Origin: Zetaproteobacteria bacterium
GTDB lineage: Bacteria > Pseudomonadota > Zetaproteobacteria > Mariprofundales > Mariprofundaceae
NCBI GenBank assembly: GCA_021545585.1
Contig: JAJRTF010000023.1
Span: 1-64,000 of the forward strand
Length of the DNA: 64,000 nucleotides
Direction of reading: 5' to 3'
Position numbers and translations under genes: made by a program. A model generated the notes under the pieces. That model had not been told where the DNA came from. It ran no database searches and saw nothing but the letters and a program-made list of their open reading frames with translations. This document shows, piece after piece, positions 1 to 8,947 of the stretch. Position 1 is the first letter of the stretch. Each line of letters opens with the position of its first letter.

Positions 1-137
1 CAGGTCGAGCGACTATTCAGAAGGTTGAAGGGGTTTCGCAGGATATTCTCTCGCTTCGATAAACTTGATGTCATCTTTTCATTCTTTATCTATTTCGCAC
101 TCATCATCGATAACATCAAATTAATGTGAACACGCCC
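1..137 (+). mobile_element. 3' end of an IS5-family (IS427-like) insertion sequence, truncated by window edge
   Basis: Frame 1 from base 1 reads QVERLFRRLKGFRRIFSRFDKLDVIFSFFIYFALIIDNIKLM*, which resembles the C-terminus of IS5-family DDE transposases (VERxFxxLKxFRRIxxRYDK). It is followed at once by tgtgaacacgcc, the reverse complement of a ggcgtgttcaca-type terminal inverted repeat. Confidence 0.7.
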
Positions 138-320
138 TAATAGGACACAGGCTATACATCAACAATAATGGGGCATTTCGCATAATCACATTATCATCTA
201 CATCAGAGCCAGAGAACATCTTCTCTGAGAAAAAATCAGCTAACGGCGGAGAATTCAAGCAACTTCTCTCCCCCAAATCTCCCCCAAAATCAGGATAATT
301 ATTTTCATGCAGAAATAGAA

Positions 321-361
321 AAGGCTGGTAAGTCCTTATATTAATTGGACTTACCAGCCTT
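321..361 (-). terminator. Rho-independent terminator of the initiator tRNA
   Basis: Perfect 15-bp stem aaggctggtaagtcc / ggacttaccagcctt with 11-nt loop, directly 3' of the minus-strand tRNA, followed by a T-rich stretch on the minus strand. Confidence 0.8.
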
Positions 362-366
362 ATGTT

Positions 367-441
<75 letters not shown>

Positions 442-511
442 TCAATATTGTTGCTCGACTTGAGCGCGGTGAACTATAAGGAAGCGATGAGGGCTGTCAA
501 CAGGGCACGGC

Positions 512-898
512 CTAGTGTTTCCCGACCCGTACAAAATCGAGAATGATTTCCTTATCTCTGTCTTTTTTATCAGGGAAGTGCAGATGAATGACGTGCCAGT
601 TTTTTTCGGCCTTGATGCGCACCGGCCCGTTCCAGCGGTCACCCGTGTCGAAGGCCAGTGTATCATCCTTCATGACTTCCAGTTGCGAGAGCAGCCGGGT
701 CGGCGGACGGGTGTCCGGCATGCTGAGTTTGACGGTCTCATCTTCATAGAAGTGAATCTTTGCATTGCCGTCTTTCTGCACCCAGATGCCGGATAGCTGC
801 TGCAGTGTTTCAGGCTGAACAAACTGATCCTGTCCCATGCAGGCCCCAAGACCGAACAGGGTGAAGCAGATGGTGAGTGTTTTAAGGGTTCTGGTCAT
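512..898 (-). CDS. Small lipoprotein, unknown function
   Basis: 128 aa ORF with lipobox-like LFGLGAC; overlaps the stop/start of the upstream lipoprotein gene. Confidence 0.65.
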   Translation of the reverse strand: MTRTLKTLTICFTLFGLGACMGQDQFVQPETLQQLSGIWVQKDGNAKIHFYEDETVKLSMPDTRPPTRLLSQLEVMKDDTLAFDTGDRWNGPVRIKAEKNWHVIHLHFPDKKDRDKEIILDFVRVGKH

Positions 899-1317
899 TA
901 TGGTGCATCGTGCCTGCGCAATTTGAGGGTGTGCCCGGAAACAGTCATGCGTTCGGCATTCATGCCCTTGTAGATGGTCAGCGTTTCGCTGATGGATACA
1001 TGCTCAAACTTCAGCAGGAAGCCGAACAGGTAGAAATCGCCGCCAAAGCGCGGATCCTTTTGCTGGAAGGTGGATTGGATCGCCTTGAGCGGACCGAGAT
1101 CGGCTGTCATATCCTGAAGCTCCTTTTTCCAAGTCTCGGGCGTGCGGTTGCGGAAAAACTTTTTATCATACAGCGGTATGATGGCATCCCAGTTGCGGTC
1201 GCTGAAGGCCTGGTGGATATGTTTGACGATCTGCGCTGCATCATCGCCCTGGTTGGCCTGCGTCAGGCAGCCCGCCAGCATGGGTAGAAAAAGCAACAGG
1301 ATGAGTAGTCGGTTCAC
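898..1317 (-). CDS. Lipoprotein, unknown function
   Basis: 139 aa ORF, signal peptide and lipobox LPMLAGC. Confidence 0.7.
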   Translation of the reverse strand: MNRLLILLLFLPMLAGCLTQANQGDDAAQIVKHIHQAFSDRNWDAIIPLYDKKFFRNRTPETWKKELQDMTADLGPLKAIQSTFQQKDPRFGGDFYLFGFLLKFEHVSISETLTIYKGMNAERMTVSGHTLKLRRHDAP

Positions 1318-1464
1318 GTATGGAGCCTCCGTCCGAGGTTTGAAGAGATGGCGATGCTAGGGGACATATTGGCGATGGCAAGCAGGGGTAGTGAGAGGTG
1401 CGTATGTCGGTCCGGAGGAAGGATGAGCTTGCAATGTCCCAGCCGTACGGAATAATGCCGACCC

Positions 1465-2085
1465 ATGAGTCAAAACAAGCAACCCCTTAAGCCCGGCGAA
1501 AAGATTCTTTTTACTGTGGCTGGCGCATTCGTCGTCTTTGCCGTTATTGCCTTTATTGTGATGCAGATTTTCATGGCCAATTCCGACAAACCGCTGTTCG
1601 AAACGAAAACACATGCCAGTTTGTCTGCAGAAGGGCAGCTGGGTTCGCGGCTGTTTCGCGAGAGTGGCTGTACAACCTGTCACCGGGCACTGCGCAACGG
1701 CACCAATATGGGCCGCACGGCCGACCTGGATGGTATCGGTTCACGCCGCAGCCTTGACTGGATGTATGCCTTCCTGACCGAGCCGGTAAAGAATTACGGT
1801 GCCCAGACCATTGATCATGCACCGGGCCAGCGATCCGCTGCTTATGTGGCACAGATGCCGAAAAAGGATTTGCATGCCATCGCCACCTTCCTTTCCGAGC
1901 TGATATCCGAGCAGGGCTCATCATCGGCCGCGATTCCGCCCAAGGGTGATTCGCCGTTTATTGATTCGATGGTCGAGACATGGGCTCCGAAAGAGTGGAA
2001 GGAGAAGTATAGGGATATCCGTGATGATCCGGAGACCCTCAGGCAGGCCAATGAAAAAGCTACAAAGGAGTTGCAGCAGCCATGA
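1465..2085 (+). CDS. Membrane-anchored monoheme c-type cytochrome (CcoO-like)
   Basis: N-terminal TM helix and one CxxCH motif (CTTCH) in an RESGCTTCHR context; overlaps the next gene by 4 nt. Confidence 0.8.
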   Translation: MSQNKQPLKPGEKILFTVAGAFVVFAVIAFIVMQIFMANSDKPLFETKTHASLSAEGQLGSRLFRESGCTTCHRALRNGTNMGRTADLDGIGSRRSLDWMYAFLTEPVKNYGAQTIDHAPGQRSAAYVAQMPKKDLHAIATFLSELISEQGSSSAAIPPKGDSPFIDSMVETWAPKEWKEKYRDIRDDPETLRQANEKATKELQQP

Positions 2086-2591
2086 GTCAGCCGTGGGAAA
2101 ATGAAGAGTATGTAAAATACACGCTGTGGTTTGTCTTTGCCTGCGTCATTTACAGTATCATCGGTTTTTCATGGGGTGCCCTGATGGGCGGCATCCATGA
2201 GTTCCGCCACTTTGTCGATCAGCGTATGTTCGGTAAACTGATTGTTCGCGCCCATACGCATGTGAATCTGCTAGGCTGGGTGGAGATGGCTATCTTTGCA
2301 GCTGTCTATTATATTATTCCGCGTCTGGTTAAACGCCCCATCTACAGCATGAAGCTGGTGAAGGTGCATTTCTGGACCCATAACCTCGGCCTGATCGGTA
2401 TGGTCGTGTTCTTTACCACTGCCGGCATTGTGGGCGGTATGGACAGTGTTACCATGACACCTGCCGAGGTGGAGCATCTGGTACGGCCGTGGCTTGCAAC
2501 GATGGGCATCTTTGGCTCGATTGTATTACTGGCGAACTTTATCTGGGCTTACAATGTCTTCCGCACCTGTGCGGGATGGCGTAAATCATGA
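2082..2591 (+). CDS. Short haem-copper oxidase subunit I-like (CcoN N-terminal half) membrane protein
   Basis: RAHTHVNLLGWVEMAIFAAVYYIIPRL matches the CcoN low-spin haem helix region (cf. RQVHVHAVIFGWIAMAFAASMMYITPAL in the CDS at 4465). Only about 4 TM helices, no CuB site. Confidence 0.7.
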   Translation: MSQPWENEEYVKYTLWFVFACVIYSIIGFSWGALMGGIHEFRHFVDQRMFGKLIVRAHTHVNLLGWVEMAIFAAVYYIIPRLVKRPIYSMKLVKVHFWTHNLGLIGMVVFFTTAGIVGGMDSVTMTPAEVEHLVRPWLATMGIFGSIVLLANFIWAYNVFRTCAGWRKS

Positions 2592-3124
2592 TGCCGCGCC
2601 TGTCGATTGCCGGTGCGGCATTATTGCTGGCTGGTGGCCTTGCGGCCTGTGACGTCGATTTTGGCAGCGTTGGCGGCGGCGGGGTGTTCCTGCAGGGGAG
2701 TCCTGCACCGTCGGTGAAAACCAAAACACTGAAAGATGTGGGCGGCGATATGGCCAAGCTGACCAGTTACCGTTATCCCGATCCGCGCATGTATGAATTG
2801 TCATTTGATGAAGCGCTGAAGCAGCATAAGCCGATTGTGCTTGAGTTTGCCACGCCGGGACATTGTACCCAGTGCGATAAACAATTGCAGTTGATGAAGG
2901 AAATGATGAACAAATACGAGCATCAGGTGCTGTTTCTGCATATGGACCAGTATTATAATCCCGAGGCATATGATGCTTTTCAGGTTCGCGGTGAGCCATG
3001 GACCTTCGTCATTAACAGCGAGGGTAATGTCGAAGTGGTTTATCCCGGTCGTATGCTGTATCAGGAAATTGATCCCTTATTATCCGATCTGACAAAGGCT
3101 GATCGGGCGACAGGCGTGAACTGA
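2588..3124 (+). CDS. Thioredoxin-like lipoprotein
   Basis: Lipobox LAAC and CxxC motif (GHCTQCDKQ) in a thioredoxin-fold-like context (VLEFATPGHCTQC ... EPWTFVINSEGNV). Confidence 0.7.
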   Translation: MMPRLSIAGAALLLAGGLAACDVDFGSVGGGGVFLQGSPAPSVKTKTLKDVGGDMAKLTSYRYPDPRMYELSFDEALKQHKPIVLEFATPGHCTQCDKQLQLMKEMMNKYEHQVLFLHMDQYYNPEAYDAFQVRGEPWTFVINSEGNVEVVYPGRMLYQEIDPLLSDLTKADRATGVN

Positions 3125-3588
3125 TGGCCAGGGACTGGCAGGAAGTACAGTGCACGTTGCATCCGGACTCTAAGGGCGTGATCTGGGATCTGGCCCTGTA
3201 TGTGCCGACAGTCGGGTTTTTGCTGCTCTGGGGGCTGAAGCTCTGGTATGGCAACGGGGATCAGGTCATGGTTGGCTACGGCCTGATGTTTCTGGGTTTT
3301 TTCTTTTTAATGGTTGGTGGCGGCCGTGTGATGCGCCGATTGCTGATTCATCCGAAAGCGCCGGTGGCGCTGGATATCAATCGTGATCGTATCCGCCTGA
3401 AGATGAAGAATGATACAGCTACGGCACTGGTCAGGGATATCCGCTATTTTTCCGATCATGCAGGTAAATCATTCGGCTTGACCGGCATGGATAATCAGGG
3501 TGCGAAGCAGCAATTTGTTTTCCACCGCAAACAGTTTTTGGAAGAGGATTTTCAGGCTGTCACGAAAGCGCTGGAGAAATATAAATAA
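3124..3588 (+). CDS. Membrane protein, unknown
   Basis: 154 aa ORF with two TM segments, overlapping the preceding gene. Confidence 0.6.
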   Translation: MARDWQEVQCTLHPDSKGVIWDLALYVPTVGFLLLWGLKLWYGNGDQVMVGYGLMFLGFFFLMVGGGRVMRRLLIHPKAPVALDINRDRIRLKMKNDTATALVRDIRYFSDHAGKSFGLTGMDNQGAKQQFVFHRKQFLEEDFQAVTKALEKYK

Positions 3589-3608
3589 GCAGGCTTGCAG
3601 GGGGGGAT

Positions 3609-3821
3609 TCAGCGTCCCTGCCTTCGGCGTATCGTATCCCAGGCAATAAAGCCAAGCACACCGGCGCAGATTAAAACAACACACGCAATCAGGATGATTT
3701 CCACCTGCTCGCTGACCAGTCCGCCGACAAACATATGCACCGTGTAGCCGAAAATAAATAACGAGGCCAGACCGCTGGTGCCATAGATGAGCATCTCTTT
3801 CATGGAGCATAAGCATGGCAT
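3609..3821 (-). CDS. Small membrane protein, unknown
   Basis: 70 aa, two predicted TM segments; preferred over the overlapping 128 aa frame because of its membrane-protein-like composition. Confidence 0.45.
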   Translation of the reverse strand: MPCLCSMKEMLIYGTSGLASLFIFGYTVHMFVGGLVSEQVEIILIACVVLICAGVLGFIAWDTIRRRQGR

Positions 3822-3976
3822 GGCGAAACATTAGTGCAAGGCCCCTGATTGGCATTTTATCTATATAGTAAAAGGCCTAGCGGCTCAAAGGTGTGGGCAA
3901 CGCTGTCCATGGGCGGCGCATAAACACGCAGTCCCTGCGACCCTCCCGACTGTATAGCCCTAGTGCAAGCATGGGG

Positions 3977-4004
3977 TTGACAAGGTGTCACTCAAAGATA
4001 GGTT
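3977..4004 (+). promoter_or_regulatory. Candidate sigma70 promoter for the cbb3 oxidase gene cluster
   Basis: TTGACA, 16-nt spacer, TAGGTT, about 55 bp upstream of the first ORF. Confidence 0.4.
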
Positions 4005-4058
4005 CCGGATGATTAAAGGGAATTCATCTTGAGTTCACATAAGAGAGAGGAGGGCTGA

Positions 4059-4322
4059 ATGAAAAGTTCAATCTGGTTGACTATCGTCGCTGGCTTTGTG
4101 ACGGGTATGGGCAATGGTTCGGTGTTTACCGCAGCATTTTTGCTGGCCGTTGGCCGTGGTCCGTTCGGCGAAGCTGGTCTGTGGTTTATGGACCCGTATG
4201 ATCCTCGTACCTATCAGGGTACTGCTGACTGGATCATGTTTATCTTTGGTATCGCATTTGTATTAATTCTCGGTTACGCGCTGAAACAGCACGCGTTACT
4301 CGAAGGTGTTCAGGAGGAATAA
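4059..4322 (+). CDS. Small membrane protein of the cbb3 cluster
   Basis: 87 aa, strong SD (ggagggctg), two TM segments, immediately upstream of ccoN. Confidence 0.75.
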   Translation: MKSSIWLTIVAGFVTGMGNGSVFTAAFLLAVGRGPFGEAGLWFMDPYDPRTYQGTADWIMFIFGIAFVLILGYALKQHALLEGVQEE

Positions 4323-4323
4323 A

Positions 4324-4431
4324 ATGAGTACGATTGCTTCAATTCTGGGTGTTTTACTTGCGTTTTCGAGTATGTGGTTTGCTTGGTATCTTCTGATGCC
4401 GGGTCAGCATGACGAAGCGCACGAAGATTAA
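4324..4431 (+). CDS. Very small single-TM protein (CcoQ/CcoH-like position), not in supplied ORF track
   Basis: MSTIASILGVLLAFSSMWFAWYLLMPGQHDEAHED, SD aggaggaataaa from the preceding gene end. Confidence 0.6.
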   Translation: MSTIASILGVLLAFSSMWFAWYLLMPGQHDEAHED

Positions 4432-4464
4432 ATCAAACAATAATCAAAGGGGGTCTTTTTAAAG

Positions 4465-5871
4465 ATGCTTAAATATTTGTTCGCAAAAGAAGATGATATC
4501 CCGCAGGGCACTGCAGCGATATTCTTTGGTGTTTCGTCCATTGCCTGGTTCATTATCGGAACCGGCCTTGGTTCGTTTAACGCAGCCAAGCTTGCTTTCC
4601 CGGATTTCTTCCATGGTCTGTATGCTTTGCAATTCGGTCATATGCGCCAGGTGCATGTCCACGCCGTGATTTTCGGCTGGATCGCCATGGCCTTTGCCGC
4701 TTCCATGATGTACATCACTCCGGCTCTGGGTAACACCAAGCTGTGGTCTGAAAAACTCGGTGTCTGGAACTGCCTGCTTTATAATGTAGGCCTGTGCCTG
4801 GCTCTGGCTCTTCTCTGGTCCGGTGTTACCTCCGGTCGCGAGTATTCTGATCACATCTGGCCGATTGATCTGTACATCGCCTTTGTGATGGTGGTTCCCT
4901 GGTCTCTGAATGTGTGGATGACCATCCTGAACCGCCGCACGCAGGGTATTTATACCACCAACTGGTTCTTCGCAGCCTGCATGTTCATGACCATTATCGT
5001 GTTCCTGATCGGCAATATGCCGGAATGGCTGCATCTGACGGGCTTGAACGAGGCGTACATGACCTGGTGGTTCGCGCATAACATTCTGGGTCTGCTGATT
5101 ACCCCGGTTGCTGCAGCTATTACCTACTACATCGTTCCCAAGGTGACGGGTAATCCGCTGTATTCGCATCGTGTGGGTCATCTGCACTTCTGGTCCATCG
5201 TGGTATTCTATTCCACACCGGCTGCCCATCACCTGATGAGCTCTCCGCTGCCGGAATGGCTGAAGTCTTTCGCATCTGTGGAAGGCGTGCTGATTCTGGT
5301 GCCTGCTGTTGCCTATGTTTGTAACATCCTGCTGACCATGCAGGGCAAATGGGCGATGTTTGTCGAGAATATCGAAATCAAATTCACCATTACTGGTGTG
5401 CTGCTCGCTATTCCGCTGAACATGCAGGGCGGCTTCCAGCAGACCCGTGCCATCAACTGGTACATTCACGGTACCGGCTGGATTGTGGCGCATGCCCATC
5501 TGGCATTGCTGGGGTTCTCAACTTTTGCAGAAGCAGCTGCCGTGTACTACGGCATGCAGGTTCTGCTGCGTCGCAAGCTGTACTCAGCTTCCCTCGCCAA
5601 CTTTCACTTCTGGATGCTGTTGATCGGCTTCTCTCTGTACTGGACCTCGATGACCATCTCCGGTCTGATCCAGGGCGCTGCCAAGATCTACGAAGTGCCG
5701 TATGTTGATGTGGTGATTGCAGAGCATCCATACATGATTGTGCGCTGGCTGGGTGGTACCATGGTATTCTTTGGTAACATCGTCTGGCTGTACAACATGA
5801 TTATGACTGCCCGTGTCGGTGATATTGTACCGGTTGGCCGTCAGCCTGCAGAAGTTGCTTACACGCGCTAA
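4465..5871 (+). CDS. ccoN: cbb3-type cytochrome c oxidase subunit I
   Basis: 468 aa polytopic protein. Carries WWFAHNILGL...YYIVPK (CuB His and Tyr), AAHHLMSSPLPEWL (CuB His pair) and GTGWIVAHAHLALLGF (haem ligands). Confidence 0.9.
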   Translation: MLKYLFAKEDDIPQGTAAIFFGVSSIAWFIIGTGLGSFNAAKLAFPDFFHGLYALQFGHMRQVHVHAVIFGWIAMAFAASMMYITPALGNTKLWSEKLGVWNCLLYNVGLCLALALLWSGVTSGREYSDHIWPIDLYIAFVMVVPWSLNVWMTILNRRTQGIYTTNWFFAACMFMTIIVFLIGNMPEWLHLTGLNEAYMTWWFAHNILGLLITPVAAAITYYIVPKVTGNPLYSHRVGHLHFWSIVVFYSTPAAHHLMSSPLPEWLKSFASVEGVLILVPAVAYVCNILLTMQGKWAMFVENIEIKFTITGVLLAIPLNMQGGFQQTRAINWYIHGTGWIVAHAHLALLGFSTFAEAAAVYYGMQVLLRRKLYSASLANFHFWMLLIGFSLYWTSMTISGLIQGAAKIYEVPYVDVVIAEHPYMIVRWLGGTMVFFGNIVWLYNMIMTARVGDIVPVGRQPAEVAYTR

Positions 5872-5886
5872 GAGCATGAAATCAGG

Positions 5887-5910
5887 GGGGGCCGGTTACG
5901 GCCGGCCCCC
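5887..5910 (+). other. Intergenic stem-loop between ccoN and ccoO-like gene
   Basis: Perfect 9-bp stem gggggccgg / ccggccccc with 6-nt loop, followed by gttattaagt (no T-tract). Confidence 0.6.
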
Positions 5911-5947
5911 GTTATTAAGTTGAAATAATTAAAAGGGAGGAAGTTCC

Positions 5948-6883
5948 GTGGCTTTTAGAGAATATAAAATCGGATGCTGGATGTTCGGTATTGCATTAAG
6001 CCTTTCGATGTTCATTACCATCGTATTGCCGGGTTTGGATATTTCGTCGATGTCTTCGACGAAGGTCGCACTCGAAAAACAATTGACCTATGGTTGGGAG
6101 AGTGGGTTTAACTACTACGATCCTTTCCTGCAGGGTAAGGATAAGCCGATCAAGGTGACCCTGACCAAGAGCCCCAAGACGGGTGCTGCCATTGATAAGA
6201 CCCATGCTTATGTATTTCCAGCCGGTACACATTTCCCGGATGGTTTGACACATGACAACATCTTGGGTGATGGCGTGCAGCAGGTATCAGAGAGCAAGGG
6301 TCGTATCGGTGATGCCACCGAAGAGAAGGGCGGCGTGTTCCTGGTGCAGACTGATGCCAATGATACCCCGTATATTGAATATGCAACTGCAACCCGCGGC
6401 TGGACCGTGGCAGCGACCCTGAAGGCCGCTGATGAGCAGATTCTTGCCGGTTCCGGTAAGACCATATTTGTTCGTGAAGGCTGCTGGTGGTGCCATACCC
6501 TGCTGCCTGAGGAAACTCAGGACTGGCAGGACTTCGGCCGTCCGCCGCTGGTGGGTGATTTCAACGGTGAATCTCCGACTACGTTCGGTTCTGACCGTAA
6601 GGCGCCTGACCTGTTGCATGTCGGTTCGCGCAACTCATCACGCGAGTGGATGACGATGCATTTCTTCAATCCGCGTCTGGTACAGCCGCATTCCATCATG
6701 CCGCGCTACGATTATCTGTGGGGCGACAAGGATGTTGATGGCAAAGCTGTTGATCTGGCTGCCTGGGATGAACACTTCATGAGATATGCTGCCGGTGATG
6801 AGATTTACCCTCCGGAAGTTCCAATTCCGGCTGCGGACAGTGAAGCCCGCAAGCTCATCGACTTCGTACTGAATCTGAAATAA
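5948..6883 (+). CDS. ccoO: cbb3-type oxidase subunit II (CcoO-like) with c-haem
   Basis: N-terminal TM; FVREGCWWCHTLLPEETQDWQDFGRPP...GSDRKAPDLLHVGSRNSSREWMTMHFFNPRLVQPHSIMPRYDYL matches the CcoO pattern. Contains an insertion before the haem domain. Confidence 0.82.
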   Translation: MAFREYKIGCWMFGIALSLSMFITIVLPGLDISSMSSTKVALEKQLTYGWESGFNYYDPFLQGKDKPIKVTLTKSPKTGAAIDKTHAYVFPAGTHFPDGLTHDNILGDGVQQVSESKGRIGDATEEKGGVFLVQTDANDTPYIEYATATRGWTVAATLKAADEQILAGSGKTIFVREGCWWCHTLLPEETQDWQDFGRPPLVGDFNGESPTTFGSDRKAPDLLHVGSRNSSREWMTMHFFNPRLVQPHSIMPRYDYLWGDKDVDGKAVDLAAWDEHFMRYAAGDEIYPPEVPIPAADSEARKLIDFVLNLK

Positions 6884-6895
6884 GGGAGAATAGAT

Positions 6896-7549
6896 ATGGC
6901 ATGGACATTTAACAGACCCCTGCATTCACTGACATCAGAGGATCAGAACAGGGCAGCCAAGGATATCTGGGAAGGCGAAAGTCTGGGTGGCATTGCGGAG
7001 AACAATAATCCGTTGCCACGCCCGGTTATCGGCCTGCTGCTGCTGACCTTTGTGACAGCACTGGCAATTACCGCACCATTGTATGGTCAGCGTCCCACAG
7101 CAGCGATTTATGCTGACTATGTGGCCCTGATGAACAGCACCATGGTGCAGGAAGTGATGAATGACAGAACCATCACCCATAATGAAGCCAAGACTCAGGC
7201 GATGGCACTGATTGAGGATTCACTGGCGCATTTCGATTCGCCGTACACCTTCCAGCGTGAACAGCACCCGATTGATCTGGATCAGCTGCGCGTGATTGCT
7301 CCGCAGATTGTGGAGCTGCAGAAGGCCGGTGTGGACCTTGAGGAATACAACGTGATTGGCCCTGAGGTAATCAAGTCCAATTTCTTCAACATCCAGGACG
7401 ATGGCAGTATCCTTGCCAAGCAGCCTTGGTGGGATAAGGGCTATGAGATATCATTCTGGTATTTCATCGGATTCTGTCTTGCTGTTATTATTGCTGTGAA
7501 GCGTCTGCCACACTTCAGCTGGCGTCCTGACCACAGCATTGCACATTAA
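6896..7549 (+). CDS. CcoP-N-terminal-like membrane protein lacking CxxCH haem motifs
   Basis: ESLGGIAENNNPLPRPVIGLLLLTFV resembles the CcoP N-terminal DGIxExxNPLPRWW-TM motif; no CxxCH in 217 aa; second TM near the C-terminus. Confidence 0.6.
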   Translation: MAWTFNRPLHSLTSEDQNRAAKDIWEGESLGGIAENNNPLPRPVIGLLLLTFVTALAITAPLYGQRPTAAIYADYVALMNSTMVQEVMNDRTITHNEAKTQAMALIEDSLAHFDSPYTFQREQHPIDLDQLRVIAPQIVELQKAGVDLEEYNVIGPEVIKSNFFNIQDDGSILAKQPWWDKGYEISFWYFIGFCLAVIIAVKRLPHFSWRPDHSIAH

Positions 7550-7560
7550 GGAGATATAAG

Positions 7561-7695
7561 ATGATTAATATGGATAACCCATTATTTGCCGGTTTGCTGG
7601 TAACAAGTATTGCCTTGATTGTGCCGATTATTTACAGCTTCTTTGTGGATAATCACAAAAAGGGTTCGCCTGATCCGCGTAAGAATACGTTCTGA
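7561..7695 (+). CDS. Small single-TM protein, not in supplied ORF track
   Basis: MINMDNPLFAGLLVTSIALIVPIIYSFFVDNHKKGSPDPRKNTF, SD aaggagatataag. Confidence 0.65.
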   Translation: MINMDNPLFAGLLVTSIALIVPIIYSFFVDNHKKGSPDPRKNTF

Positions 7696-7725
7696 TTCAG
7701 GTTGCCTGTCAAGGTGTCCCGGTAC

Positions 7726-7762
7726 AAAAAAAGCGCTGCCCTTCGGGGCGGCGCTTTTTTTG
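7726..7762 (+). terminator. Rho-independent terminator of the cbb3 structural genes
   Basis: aaaaaaagcgctgcc cttcgg ggcggcgcttttttt hairpin with T-tract. Confidence 0.9.
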
Positions 7763-7828
7763 TTGCTTGAAATGCAAATGCCACTAAGTTTCGTCGCCAT
7801 GGAGTTATTGCTTTCCGTTATTCGCCAT

Positions 7829-8140
7829 ATGCGTGCTGCACCCGTTTTCTTCATGGCCCTGATGTCCGTTCAGACTACTGTGATGGCGGCCGAGGCTCCC
7901 CAGACCTTCGATCTGGGTATCGAGAGTATGCGCGCCCATAGCTACAGTGTGGGAATTTTCATCTTCATGATGATCGCGATTGCGGTATTTGTCGGTATCA
8001 TTATTGCGTTTTTCAGGCATCAGGGGGCCGGGGATAATATCAAGCCGGGAGAAAAAGTATTGTTTGGCATGATTATTCTGGGTGTTATAGCAGCATCGAT
8101 CTTTGCCGCTGTGCAACTACTTGACGGATTTTTGTTCTAA
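7829..8140 (+). CDS. Small secreted/membrane protein
   Basis: Start uncertain (ORF open from 7619); signal-like N-terminus MRAAPVFFMALMSVQTTVMAAEA and two TM segments. Confidence 0.5.
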   Translation: MRAAPVFFMALMSVQTTVMAAEAPQTFDLGIESMRAHSYSVGIFIFMMIAIAVFVGIIIAFFRHQGAGDNIKPGEKVLFGMIILGVIAASIFAAVQLLDGFLF

Positions 8141-8173
8141 ACTCACAATCCACGCCCACCATGGAGGTGCCGT

Positions 8174-8449
8174 ATGTTCGGAATTGAATTACAGGATGGC
8201 TGGACCATTTATATCTGGCTGATGAGCGGGGCTGCAATCCTGGTCGGGGTCGTATTCGGCATTCGCTGGGCGGCCCGCAATGAACAGTTTGACGAAGATA
8301 TCAAATATCTGGTATTTGATGAGCATGACAAGGACAAGATGAGCCCTGAGGAATTCAAGAAATCCCAGGAAGTGAACACCTATCAGGAAAAGCGCCGCAA
8401 GGAAGTGATTGCCGAGCGAGAGGCTGCGGCCCGGGCAGAAGAACAGTAA
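8174..8449 (+). CDS. CcoS-like cbb3 oxidase assembly protein with charged C-terminal extension
   Basis: TM followed by GIRWAARNEQFDEDIKYLVFDEHDKDKMSPEE, resembling the CcoS WAVxxGQFDDLE motif. Confidence 0.55.
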   Translation: MFGIELQDGWTIYIWLMSGAAILVGVVFGIRWAARNEQFDEDIKYLVFDEHDKDKMSPEEFKKSQEVNTYQEKRRKEVIAEREAAARAEEQ

Positions 8450-8452
8450 GGC

Positions 8453-8947
8453 ATGCTGAAGAAAATCAACTGGATGACCGTAGTTAATGCTGCCATCCTT
8501 TTATTTGTCGCCGCCCTTGTCACCGGTATCATTCAATCCCTGATCCATCCCTCCCAGCAGGCCGGTAAAGAGCAGGGTCTGCCGTTTTATACCACTGCCA
8601 GTGCTGCACTGGAGCGTTCGGGCTCGGATCTTTATCGGTCGCTGCAATGCCGTAACTGCCATACCATCTGGTCGGTGAAATCGATATATCAGAGTGTACC
8701 GGCTCCCAGTCTGGATGGCATTGGCTCTCTGCGCAGTGAAGAGTGGCTGTATCGTTATTTTTCTTCAGATAACCCTCAGGCGATCCTGCCCTCACGACTG
8801 AAAAAGAAATACCGGATGCCATCCTATGCACATCTGTCCGATGATGAGCGTATGGTGCTGGCCAGATATTTTTCCAGTTTGAAGGTCAAGGGCTGGTATC
8901 TGGAAGAAACGAAAAAGGCAGAGCAGAAAAAGCTGACGGGGAAATAA
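8453..8947 (+). CDS. Membrane-anchored monoheme c-type cytochrome
   Basis: N-terminal TM; SLQCRNCHTIW (CxxCH); resembles the CDS at 1465. Confidence 0.8.
   Translation: MLKKINWMTVVNAAILLFVAALVTGIIQSLIHPSQQAGKEQGLPFYTTASAALERSGSDLYRSLQCRNCHTIWSVKSIYQSVPAPSLDGIGSLRSEEWLYRYFSSDNPQAILPSRLKKKYRMPSYAHLSDDERMVLARYFSSLKVKGWYLEETKKAEQKKLTGK

Noticed and set aside
4459-5499. 346-aa minus-strand ORF over ccoN
   Set aside because: Antisense shadow of a clearly recognised CDS; His/Gln-rich composition typical of out-of-frame translation.
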